DNA of 22,120 nt from assembly GCA_945906015.1 (NCBI GenBank), contig CAMDQV010000006.1, positions 1 through 22,120 of the forward strand, in the 5' to 3' direction. The notes under the pieces are model-generated. The model was not told where the DNA came from and made no database searches. It saw only the letters and a list, made by a program, of their open reading frames with translations. Source of the DNA: Pedobacter schmidteae. Its GTDB lineage: Bacteria; Bacteroidota; Bacteroidia; Sphingobacteriales; Sphingobacteriaceae. Every line of letters starts with the position of its first letter. Positions within the stretch are counted from its first letter, which is position 1. Below, in pieces: positions 1 to 6,933 of the stretch. Both the position numbers and the translations under genes were made by a program.

Positions 1-966
1 TTAGGAGGTAAAAAACCGATCTATTTTGGAATAAGCGCTTTTACATCACTTCAGTCTAACGGACTTAAAAATGATAATTTTAATCAGCAAAAAATTCGTT
101 TAAATGGTATCACTTTTTCAGTGGGTCAGCGTTTAAAATGGCCGGATGATTATTTTCAGGCCAATACTTCAATTAATCTTCAACAGTATATCCTAAACAA
201 TTATAATCAGTTTATATTTTCAACCGGAAACTCTTATAACTTTAACTTAACACAAGAATTTAGTAGGAATTCTGTAGATGCACCAATATTCCCAACTTCA
301 GGTTCAAATTTAAAGTTAACTGTTCAGGCAACTCCACCATTCTCTTTGTTAAACAATAAAAATTATGCAGTTGCCACCGATAAAGAAAAGTATCGTTTTA
401 CAGAGTATCATAAGTGGAAATTTGAATCGCAATGGTTTCAGAGAATTTATGGTAAATTAATTTTAAAAGCACAAGCTCAATTTGGATTTCTTGGAATCTA
501 TAATCAAGCAGTTGGACAGTCGGCTTTTGAGCGATTTAAACTTGGTGGTGATGGTATGCAAGGATTCGATTTTCTTCAGGGTTCTGAGATCATAGCCATG
601 CGTGGATATGCTAATAATTCAGTTATTCCTGCCGGATCAAATCCAACAATTGCTCAGGGTTCAGGAAGTCCAATCTTTAATAAATACGTTCTGGAGCTGC
701 GACATCCTATCACAGCCAGTCAGACTGCAACAATTTTTGTTCTTGCATTTGCTGAAGGTGGTAATACGTGGAATACATTCAGAGAATTTGCACCTTTTAA
801 TATAAGACGTACTGCAGGTGTTGGTGCTAGGGTGTTCCTGCCAATTTTTGGATTACTTGGTATTGATTATGGATTTGCATTTGATAAAATACCGGGTTTG
901 CCGGATAATGGTAAAAATCCATTTACGTTTAGTATATCACAAGCGATGAATGGAGGATTTAAATAA
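1..966 (+). CDS. bamA: BamA, outer-membrane assembly barrel (3' part, start outside window)
   Basis: The frame is open from base 1, so this is the C-terminal ~321 residues of a longer protein; the POTRA domains lie upstream of the window. BamA is the outer-membrane beta-barrel that inserts other barrel proteins. The visible part is barrel: alternating aromatic/polar strands, a 'RRLKW'-like stretch (QRLKWPDDYF), the 'FSRNSVDAPIFPTSGS' segment typical of Bacteroidota BamA, and 'GGDGMQGFD...MRGYANNS', whose RGY matches the conserved loop-6 (V/I)RG(F/Y) motif. The end 'GVGARVFLPIFGLLGIDYGFAFD' is the usual last-strand region, though here a further ~25 residues follow, ending in FSISQAMNGGFK. Two Skp-like chaperones follow, the normal arrangement for this gene. 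The ATG/GTG-initiated internal starts near 121 are not real starts. Identification is confident; only the length is unknown. Confidence 0.93.
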   Translation, partial: LGGKKPIYFGISAFTSLQSNGLKNDNFNQQKIRLNGITFSVGQRLKWPDDYFQANTSINLQQYILNNYNQFIFSTGNSYNFNLTQEFSRNSVDAPIFPTSGSNLKLTVQATPPFSLLNNKNYAVATDKEKYRFTEYHKWKFESQWFQRIYGKLILKAQAQFGFLGIYNQAVGQSAFERFKLGGDGMQGFDFLQGSEIIAMRGYANNSVIPAGSNPTIAQGSGSPIFNKYVLELRHPITASQTATIFVLAFAEGGNTWNTFREFAPFNIRRTAGVGARVFLPIFGLLGIDYGFAFDKIPGLPDNGKNPFTFSISQAMNGGFK

Positions 967-1063
967 TATCTTGATATTTTAAAAGAATACCATGTTTAGA
1001 ACCTTATCTAATTATAAACTGTTAAGTACATTGCAAGGTTTTATTTAAAACAATTTTATACAA

Positions 1064-1594
1064 ATGAAAAAAATCGTTATTATCGCATTATTATTAGTTC
1101 TTTCGAGTTTGGGAGGATATGCACAACGATTCGCATATGTAGATAGTGATTATATCCTGAAGCATATTCCGGAGTATAATTCTTCTCAAAAGCAACTTGA
1201 TGCATTATCTGCACAATGGCAGAAGGAGGTAGATGTTAAATTTGCGGGTATTGAAGGAATGTTTAAGGCTTACCAAGCAGATCAGGTTTTACTTACTGAT
1301 GAAATGCGTAAAAGTCGAGAAAACGAAATAATAGAAAAAGAAAAGGAAGCAAAGGAATTTCAACGGGTGAAATTTGGATTTGAAGGTGAACTTTTTCAGG
1401 TTCGTACAAAATTAATCAAACCAATTCAGGATCGTGTTTCTAAAGCTATTCAAGCAGTTGCTGATGCGCAACAATTGGATATGATATTTGACAAAAACAG
1501 CGAAATCACACTATTATATGCTAGTCCGCGTTTAGATAAAAGTAATGATGTAATAATTAAGCTTGGCTATAAGCCAGGAACAACTAATAAATAA
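1064..1594 (+). CDS. OmpH/Skp family periplasmic chaperone, first copy
   Basis: A 176-residue protein with a clear signal peptide (MKKIVIIALLLVLSSLGGYAQ, likely cut after AQ) followed by 'RFAYVDSDYILKHIPEY', the typical OmpH/Skp opening in which a short strand precedes two long helices. Residues ~40-120 are rich in Lys, Glu and Gln and look like coiled-coil arms. Skp forms a trimer that holds unfolded outer-membrane proteins in the periplasm for delivery to BamA. The gene starts 97 bases after bamA, and no clear promoter was seen in the gap, so co-transcription is likely. It is followed 40 bases later by a second family member. The start is fixed by the signal peptide. Confidence 0.9.
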   Translation: MKKIVIIALLLVLSSLGGYAQRFAYVDSDYILKHIPEYNSSQKQLDALSAQWQKEVDVKFAGIEGMFKAYQADQVLLTDEMRKSRENEIIEKEKEAKEFQRVKFGFEGELFQVRTKLIKPIQDRVSKAIQAVADAQQLDMIFDKNSEITLLYASPRLDKSNDVIIKLGYKPGTTNK

Positions 1595-1634
1595 GATATC
1601 ACTAATCATAAACAATAAACAGAATACAGAAAAA

Positions 1635-2186
1635 ATGAAAAATTTATTTAAAATAGGAGTGCTTGCAGTTGGAATAATCCTTGGATTTAATTCGGCAAAT
1701 GCTCAGCAAAAATTTGGGCACATCAATTCAGCTGATCTTTTACAGTCTATGCCTGAAATGAAAACAGCCGATGCCAGTTTTCAGACTTATGCAAAAGCAA
1801 AGCAAACATCTTTAGAGTTGATGGGTGCAGAGCGTCAAAAATTAGTAACTACTTACGAAGAGAAATACAAAACACTAAGTGAGGCTAACAGAGCTACTTT
1901 AGAAAAAGAATTGACTACGTTAGGAGCAACTATCCAGGATCTAGAGAAACGTATCACTGTAGCGCAGGAAAAGGCCCAGGAAGAATTAACTACCAAACGT
2001 ACTGAATTATATACACCAGTTTTTAAAAAGGCTGAAGATGCAGTTAAAGTGGTTGCAAAAGAAAAAGGTTTTGCTTATGTTTTTGATGTTTCACAACCTG
2101 GAGTTGTATATTTTGACGGTGGTGAAGATTTGATTAATGTGGTTAAAACAAAGCTTGGAATTGCAATTGTACCGGCTACTAAATAA
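1635..2186 (+). CDS. OmpH/Skp family periplasmic chaperone, second copy
   Basis: Best start is ATG 1635, giving 183 residues beginning MKNLFKIGVLAVGIILGF with signal-peptide cleavage near 'NANAQ|QKFGH'-like 'SANAQ'. A longer frame running back to TTG 1563 would overlap the upstream gene and bury the signal peptide, so it was not used. The mature part begins 'QKFGHINSADLLQSMPEM', the OmpH/Skp signature, followed by a Lys/Glu/Gln-rich coiled-coil region (~50-130) and the family's C-terminal 'KGFAYVFDVS' strand. It diverges from the first copy but shares the plan, so the pair is an old tandem duplication typical of Bacteroidota. Role is periplasmic chaperoning of outer-membrane proteins. A strong terminator lies 24 bases after the stop, closing the bamA-skp-skp unit. 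Confidence 0.9.
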   Translation: MKNLFKIGVLAVGIILGFNSANAQQKFGHINSADLLQSMPEMKTADASFQTYAKAKQTSLELMGAERQKLVTTYEEKYKTLSEANRATLEKELTTLGATIQDLEKRITVAQEKAQEELTTKRTELYTPVFKKAEDAVKVVAKEKGFAYVFDVSQPGVVYFDGGEDLINVVKTKLGIAIVPATK

Positions 2187-2210
2187 GTAAGCTAATTACA
2201 GAATAAAAAT

Positions 2211-2238
2211 GCGAAGCTCTAAGCTTCGCTTTTTTTTT
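2211..2238 (+). terminator. Rho-independent terminator after the second skp
   Basis: A perfect 8-bp stem (GCGAAGCT / AGCTTCGC) with a 3-base loop at 2211-2229, followed directly by nine T at 2230-2238. It ends the bamA-skp-skp transcription unit before the murI promoter. Confidence 0.9.
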
Positions 2239-2279
2239 ACCCAATATTTTATAGTTTGCCTGCTAAATGTACTCGTCTG

Positions 2280-2309
2280 TTGATGGATGAAAATAATAAC
2301 CTATTTTTG
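2280..2309 (+). promoter_or_regulatory. Bacteroidota-type promoter of murI, possibly leaderless
   Basis: TTG at 2280-2282, a 19-base spacer, then TATTTTTG at 2302-2309, an exact match to the Bacteroidota -33/-7 consensus (TTG...TAnnTTTG). The murI ATG begins only 4 bases after the -7 element, so the expected transcript start falls at or next to the start codon and the mRNA would have no or almost no leader. Confidence 0.7.
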
Positions 2310-2313
2310 AAGC

Positions 2314-3120
2314 ATGAGTTCAGCACTACCCATTGGAATTTTTGATTCTGGTATCGGAGGTCTTACGGTAGCAAATGCGATCCGCAAGATATTGCCAAAT
2401 GAGCAAATAATTTACTTTGGTGATACCGCGCATATGCCCTATGGTGATAAATCGCCAGAAGCTATTAAATTTTACAGTCTTAAGATTGCTAAATTTTTGC
2501 TCGATAAAAAATGCAAGTTGATCCTGATTGCTTGTAATACTGCTTCTGCGCATGCCTATAATGAATTACTTCATTTTTTAGGCAATCAGGTTCCAATTAT
2601 TAACGTGATTGATCCTGTGGTCGATAAAATGATCAAATCTGGAAGTCATGGTCGAATAGGGGTGATTGGTACAAAATCAACCATTCGTTCTGATATTTAT
2701 GCCAAAAAATTTAAGGCAGTTGATCCAACAATTCAGGTTTCTTCATTGCCAACCCCTTTATTGGCACCAATGATAGAAGAAGGTTTTTTCAATAATAATA
2801 TCAGTAAAACTGTCATTAATTCTTACCTGGCTTCCTCAAAATTAAAAAGGATTGATAGTTTAATCCTTGCCTGTACACATTATCCTTTAATAAAGCCAGA
2901 GATATCTTCATATTATAATGGAAAAGTAGATATAATCAACACAGCTGAAATTGTTGCAGAGCATCTCAAAACGCAATTAACAAGCCTTAATTTACTCAAT
3001 GAGGTTCCTCCAAAAAAACATCAGTTCTTTATTTCTGATTATACTCCATCTTTTGCCCGTAGTACACAGCTTTTTTTTGGTGAAAAGATACATTTATCAT
3101 ATAAACCAATCTGGGATTAA
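2314..3120 (+). CDS. murI: Glutamate racemase
   Basis: A 268-residue cytosolic enzyme that interconverts L- and D-glutamate, supplying D-Glu for the peptidoglycan stem peptide. The N-terminus PIGIFDSGIGGLTV carries the Asp11-Ser12 pair of the family. The two catalytic cysteines are both present: Cys74 in 'IACNTASA' and Cys187 in 'LACTHYPL'. 'YFGDTAHMPYG' is the conserved substrate-binding segment. Length is normal for the family. The ATG at 2314 fits the usual short N-terminus and sits just after a strong -7 promoter element. It is preceded by the skp terminator, so it is transcribed on its own promoter. Downstream lies the broken nuo locus. Confidence 0.95.
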   Translation: MSSALPIGIFDSGIGGLTVANAIRKILPNEQIIYFGDTAHMPYGDKSPEAIKFYSLKIAKFLLDKKCKLILIACNTASAHAYNELLHFLGNQVPIINVIDPVVDKMIKSGSHGRIGVIGTKSTIRSDIYAKKFKAVDPTIQVSSLPTPLLAPMIEEGFFNNNISKTVINSYLASSKLKRIDSLILACTHYPLIKPEISSYYNGKVDIINTAEIVAEHLKTQLTSLNLLNEVPPKKHQFFISDYTPSFARSTQLFFGEKIHLSYKPIWD

Positions 3121-3162
3121 GTTTAAAAATATGATTTACACTGCATTTTTAAGCAGATTATG

Positions 3163-3170
3163 TAAGTTTG
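3163..3170 (+). promoter_or_regulatory. Possible -7 promoter element of the former nuoH-led operon
   Basis: TAAGTTTG matches TAnnTTTG exactly and lies 19 bases before the putative TTG start of the nuoH remnant. No convincing -33 TTG is seen at the expected distance. If functional, it suggests nuoH was the first gene of its operon here rather than following nuoG. Confidence 0.4.
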
Positions 3171-3189
3171 CGTATATAAGCCCGATAAA

Positions 3190-3348
3190 TTGAATTTCTA
3201 TCTGACATATGTATTGGTTGCAAGCGCATTATTTGCATTTACTGCACTTTTTACCTTGTTTGCACTCTATTCTGAACGAAAAATCTCTGCCTTCATACAG
3301 GATCGTTTAGGACCAATGGAAGTGGGTAAGTATGGTTCTGCTAATTAA
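3190..3348 (+). pseudogene. nuoH: nuoH 5' remnant (complex I subunit H, N-terminus only)
   Basis: Reading from the TTG at 3190 gives one hydrophobic helix ([20 protein letters not shown]) then '[15 protein letters not shown]', the hallmark of NuoH, the quinone-site membrane subunit of NADH:quinone oxidoreductase. Similarity holds through 'MEVGKYG' (codon 49, base 3336). Three foreign codons and TAA (3346-3348) follow. A normal NuoH has more than 300 residues, so at least 85% is missing. The segment after the Gly-Pro differs from the more common GPNR(V/A)G form, which may mean this was a variant or second complex I. The start codon is uncertain: TTG is the only usual start after the in-frame stop at 3163-3165. 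The gene cannot make a working subunit. Confidence 0.8.
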
Positions 3349-4018
3349 GTTTATTGTGTTAATTAACGCACTTGATCGTACATTTTTAGACATCAAATTA
3401 ATAGTAGCTTCAATAGCTATTGCAAGTATGGTGCTTGGAAACTTTGCTGCAATTTGGCAAAACAATACGAAGCGTATGCTTGCTTATTCGTCAATAGGGC
3501 ATACAGGGTTTATGTTTATGGCTCTATTTGTTGCTCCTGGACAGGAATATAATGCACTTATTTTTTACATGTTTATTTATGTAATAATGAATATGGCAGC
3601 ATTTTTAATTGTAGATGAGATTGAGGAACAAACCGGGAAACAAAATCTGGATGAGTACAGGGGGCTTGGCCGGCAATTTACTGTGTTAATGGTTTGTTTT
3701 GTACTTGTTTTGGTTTCCCTAACAGGTTTACCACCCACCGTTGGATTTACCGCAAAGTTTTTAGTATTCTCAACTGCTTTAGATGCTTATAACTCATCGG
3801 GTTCATTGATAATTTTGGTTATGATCCTACTGGCAGCGATCAGTACCCTGGTATCTTTATTCTACTATTTTAAAATTCCTTTAAATGCATATTTAAAAGA
3901 ATCAATTAGTTCTGATATAAAAATTGGTCATACGGCCAAAGCTTATCTCAGTATGTTTTTAGCATTTTTATTACTTCTTCTACTAGTTTTTCCTTCACTA
4001 ATTCAACAATTCCTTTGA
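3332..4018 (+). pseudogene. nuoN: nuoN 3' remnant (complex I subunit N, C-terminal half)
   Basis: A 228-codon frame from ATG 3332 encodes the C-terminal half of NuoN, an antiporter-like proton-pumping subunit of complex I. Diagnostic segments are 'NNTKRMLAYSSIGHTGFM' (conserved Lys and the KRxLAYSSI motif) and 'SLTGLPPTVGFTAKFLVFS'. It ends with two hydrophobic helices and TAA at 4016-4018. Intact NuoN has roughly 450-500 residues with 14 helices; the first ~230-250 residues are missing here. The frame is +1 relative to nuoH, and the first residues come straight after nuoH sequence, so the ATG is an internal codon and not a native start. No frameshift or stop lies inside the retained part, so the loss is recent, or the junction is an assembly artefact. 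Confidence 0.85.
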
Positions 4019-4084
4019 TTTTGAAGCCTGTGTATACTTCTTTTGAATTACTAAGATTGGATGATGATTTTCAGCATTTTTTCC

Positions 4085-4116
4085 TTGGCTTTTTAGGGAT
4101 TAAATATCTACTTTTG
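4085..4116 (+). promoter_or_regulatory. Bacteroidota-type promoter of the purF-like gene
   Basis: TTGG at 4085-4088, a 20-base spacer, and TACTTTTG at 4109-4116, matching TAnnTTTG. The ATG is at 4134, so the leader would be about 10-14 bases. The gene therefore does not depend on the upstream nuo locus for expression. Confidence 0.65.
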
Positions 4117-4133
4117 CAAACTCAGAGCTACTT

Positions 4134-6035
4134 ATGAGTGACCAGATCAAACATGAGTGCGGAATCGCACTTATCCGTCTTTTAAAGCCTTTATCTTATT
4201 ATCAGGAAAAATACGGTACAGCCTTATACGGGTTGAATAAATTGTATTTGCTGATGGAAAAACAGCATAACAGAGGGCAAGATGGAGCTGGTATTGCAAC
4301 TATTAAACTAGATGTACAGCCCGGCAAACGTTATATAAGTCGGCATCGGGTAATGGGAGCGAATGCGATTGCAGAGATCTTTGAGTATGTTCAAAAAAAG
4401 TTTGCTGATGTTCATAAAGAAAGCCCTGAACTTCTTCAGGATACGGATTGGCTGAAAGATAATATCAGTTTTACCGGTGAAGTACTCATGGGTCATTTGC
4501 GCTATGGTACTCATGGTAAAAATAGTATTGAAAGTTGCCACCCCTTTTTACGCCAGAATAACTGGATGACCAGAAACTTGGTAGTAAGTGGTAATTTTAA
4601 TATGACCAATGTTGATGAACTTCTGGAACAGTTGTTTGAATTGGGTCAGCATCCTAAAGAAAGAACAGATACTGTAACGGTTCTTGAAAAGATTGGACAC
4701 TTCCTAGACGATGAGAATCAGTTATTGTTTGATAAATACAAAGATGAAGGCTTCTCTAATGAGGAGATCAGCCACCAGATTACAGAATATATTGATGTAG
4801 CTTCGATCCTGCGACGTTCTGCTAAGACCTGGGATGGTGGTTATACAATTAGCGGTATTTTTGGTCACGGTGATGCCTTTGTAATGCGTGATCCTGTAGG
4901 AATCAGGCCCGCATTTTACTATCATGACGATGAAATTGTGATCGTTACTTCTGAGCGGCCAGCCATACAAACTGCATTTAATGTTCCTTTGGAATCAGTA
5001 AAGGAAATTAAACCTGGTTATGCCCTTATCATTAAAAAGAATGGAAAGGTAAGTGAAGAGCAGTTTAGAGAACCTGAAGAACAAAAATCATGTTCATTTG
5101 AGAGGATCTATTTTTCAAGAGGAAGTGATGCCTCCATTTATAAGGAACGAAAGCAACTCGGACGCTATCTTTGTCCACAGATATTCAATGCCGTAGAAAA
5201 TGACTTTAAAAACACGGTATTTTCATATATTCCCAATACAGCAGAGGTAGCTTTCTATGGTATGGTTGAAGGTGTTCATAAATATCTCAGAGATTTCCAA
5301 AAAGATACTTTACTAAATAGAGCCGACAAAATATCCGATTCTGAACTTGAAGAAGTATTGAACCTGACTGCCAGAATAGAAAAAATTGCAATTAAGGATG
5401 TTAAGCTTAGAACGTTTATAACCCAGGATGCTGATAGGCAGGATATGGTTGCTCATGTTTATGATACAACCTACGGACTGATCAATAGAGGTACAGATAA
5501 CCTGGTAATTCTTGACGATTCGATCGTTAGAGGGACTACCCTTAAACAAAGTATTCTAAAGATCCTAGATCGTTTAGGCCCTAAAAAGATCATTGTAGTT
5601 TCTTCTGCCCCACAGATCAGATATCCGGATTGTTATGGGATAGATATGTCAAGAATGGGAGAGTTTGTAGCATTTGAAGCGACCATATCTTTGTTGAGAG
5701 AAACCGGAAGAGAAGATGTAATTGATCGTGTTTATAGCAATTGTATTGAATCAGAAAAGCTTGGGAATAAACAGGTAAAAAATTATGTTCAGGAAATATA
5801 CAGTCAGTTTACAGATCAGGAAATATCAGACAGAATCGCTCAGATCATTACTCCAAAAGATATAAAAGCTGAAGTAAAAGTTATTTATCAAACTCTTGAA
5901 AATCTCCACAAAGCGATTCCATCTCATTTGGGCGATTGGTATTTCTCTGGCAACTACCCAACACTGGGCGGGAATAAGGTGGTTAATAAAGCCTTCATGA
6001 ATTGGGTGGAAGGAAAGAATCAAAGAGCCTACTAA
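4134..6035 (+). CDS. Long PurF-like amidophosphoribosyltransferase / class II glutamine amidotransferase
   Basis: A 633-residue protein with two domains. The N-terminal Ntn glutaminase starts 'HECGIALI' with Cys9 as the likely nucleophile, and continues with 'HNRGQDGAGI' (residues 45-54) and 'GHLRYGTHG', the PurF-type Arg and glutamine-binding stretches. The C-terminal phosphoribosyltransferase domain has the PRPP loop 'VILDDSIVRGTT' at residues 458-469. PurF transfers glutamine ammonia to PRPP to make phosphoribosylamine, the first step of purine synthesis. This protein is ~130-150 residues longer than ordinary PurF, with insertions such as the acidic stretch near 180-210 and a long C-terminal tail (~530-633). 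Bacteroidota commonly carry this long form in addition to a normal PurF, so its exact substrate is uncertain. The nucleophile would need removal of only eight residues. Confidence 0.85.
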   Translation: MSDQIKHECGIALIRLLKPLSYYQEKYGTALYGLNKLYLLMEKQHNRGQDGAGIATIKLDVQPGKRYISRHRVMGANAIAEIFEYVQKKFADVHKESPELLQDTDWLKDNISFTGEVLMGHLRYGTHGKNSIESCHPFLRQNNWMTRNLVVSGNFNMTNVDELLEQLFELGQHPKERTDTVTVLEKIGHFLDDENQLLFDKYKDEGFSNEEISHQITEYIDVASILRRSAKTWDGGYTISGIFGHGDAFVMRDPVGIRPAFYYHDDEIVIVTSERPAIQTAFNVPLESVKEIKPGYALIIKKNGKVSEEQFREPEEQKSCSFERIYFSRGSDASIYKERKQLGRYLCPQIFNAVENDFKNTVFSYIPNTAEVAFYGMVEGVHKYLRDFQKDTLLNRADKISDSELEEVLNLTARIEKIAIKDVKLRTFITQDADRQDMVAHVYDTTYGLINRGTDNLVILDDSIVRGTTLKQSILKILDRLGPKKIIVVSSAPQIRYPDCYGIDMSRMGEFVAFEATISLLRETGREDVIDRVYSNCIESEKLGNKQVKNYVQEIYSQFTDQEISDRIAQIITPKDIKAEVKVIYQTLENLHKAIPSHLGDWYFSGNYPTLGGNKVVNKAFMNWVEGKNQRAY

Positions 6036-6159
6036 ATTAATTAAAAATTACAGCATACAAATTGGAATTGTTAATTCTGGTTGAATGCTTTGTTCAAATT
6101 TTTATTTTTTCTCAGTTGAATTCTGACTTTATTTGATCTCCAATCGAGCCATTTTAAAA
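6036..6159. other. Convergent intergenic gap, no clear element
   Basis: A 124-base AT-rich gap between the stop of the purF-like gene and the stop of the minus-strand LysE gene. It contains only a short imperfect inverted repeat (GAATT-gtt-AATTC region) and T-rich stretches, not a convincing terminator in either direction. No small ORF or promoter was recognised. Confidence 0.5.
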
Positions 6160-6789
6160 CTATATTAGGGAATGTCCGCTAAGGAGGTTGTAGATTATTC
6201 TTGCGGCAAATATCAGGATAAGAACCCCTGCAATTTTATTGAGATTAGAAATTGTCTTTTCTTTAATCTTATACCTTAATTTATTTGCATAATAGGCTTT
6301 TAGCGCATCCAGGCTAAATTGTGTGATCAATATTGAACCGTAAAATGGAAGGATGTCAACAGGTTTTATTTCTCCTGACATTGAAATTACGCCACTCGTA
6401 ACACTCAACCAATAGAGTAGGATTGCAGGATTAAAAATACACATGAAAAAGCCTTTGAAAAAATAACCCGTATAATTTCTATTTGAGGTGTTTTGATCAT
6501 AATTGACCTTAACTTTTTTAAACAGATAATAAACTCCTATGCTGAATAAGATGATACTGCCAGCAATTCCTATCTGCATCCTGTAAATGTTCTCTAGGGC
6601 CAAAAAGGAAGTGCCATAAATGGTCAGAGCAACATAAAATATATCACAAACTACAACGCCAGCTGCTAAGGAAATTCCTGCGTTGAAGCCTTTTTCAATG
6701 CTAGTTTTAATCAGCGCAAAAAAAACTGGTCCTGTTAAAAAAGAAAGCACAAATCCCAAACTAATTCCTGAGATAATCGATTCTATCAT
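6160..6789 (-). CDS. LysE/RhtB family amino-acid exporter
   Basis: A 209-residue membrane protein with about six hydrophobic helices. The opening 'GISLGFVLSFLTGPVFFALIKTSIEKGFNAG' is the LysE-superfamily signature (G-x-x-x-G-P-x-F/V-x-x-x-I-x-x-S-x-x-x-G), followed by 'GVVVCDIFYV', matching the conserved (A/G)xxxGD segment with Cys-Asp here. A second conserved segment is 'FFMCIFNPAILLYWLSV', equivalent to the family's 'NPKxxLFW'. Members export lysine, threonine, homoserine or other amino acids; the substrate cannot be told from sequence. It is a lone minus-strand gene, divergent from the MFS transporter and convergent with the purF-like gene. Only a weak promoter-like TTAATTTG (6818-6825 on the complementary strand) precedes it. 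Confidence 0.8.
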   Translation of the reverse strand: MIESIISGISLGFVLSFLTGPVFFALIKTSIEKGFNAGISLAAGVVVCDIFYVALTIYGTSFLALENIYRMQIGIAGSIILFSIGVYYLFKKVKVNYDQNTSNRNYTGYFFKGFFMCIFNPAILLYWLSVTSGVISMSGEIKPVDILPFYGSILITQFSLDALKAYYANKLRYKIKEKTISNLNKIAGVLILIFAARIIYNLLSGHSLI

Positions 6790-6897
6790 TCCGAATTTTT
6801 ATTCATTTATTGAATTGCAAATTAACCTAAAATCAAAGAATTTTATAGTATCAATGATAAAAACATTAAAAACTTAGAGATATGAGAAAATTAATTT
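6790..6897. other. Divergent intergenic region between LysE and sugar transporter genes
   Basis: A 108-base AT-rich region that must hold the promoters of two divergent transporter genes. On the minus strand TTAATTTG (6825-6818) is a one-mismatch version of the TAnnTTTG element but lacks a spaced -33 TTG. On the plus strand no good element is visible. Confidence 0.35.
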
Positions 6898-6933
6898 ATG
6901 TTAGATAATTATTTAAAACATACAAAATTAGAT

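Noticed and set aside
1563..1634. Longer start for the second skp gene at TTG 1563
   Set aside because: It would overlap the first skp gene and put ~24 polar residues before the signal peptide; ATG 1635 gives a standard signal peptide.
2999..3193. Plus-strand ORF across the 3' end of murI
   Set aside because: It lies in another frame of murI, its product resembles no family I know, and it runs into the nuoH promoter region.
3332..4018. A complete 228-residue membrane protein gene starting at ATG 3332
   Set aside because: The protein is the C-terminal half of NuoN, and the ATG lies at the breakpoint with nuoH; it is an internal codon, not a native start.
3121..4133. Mobile element explaining the nuo deletion
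   Set aside because: No transposase fragment, terminal inverted repeats or target-site duplication is visible around the junction.
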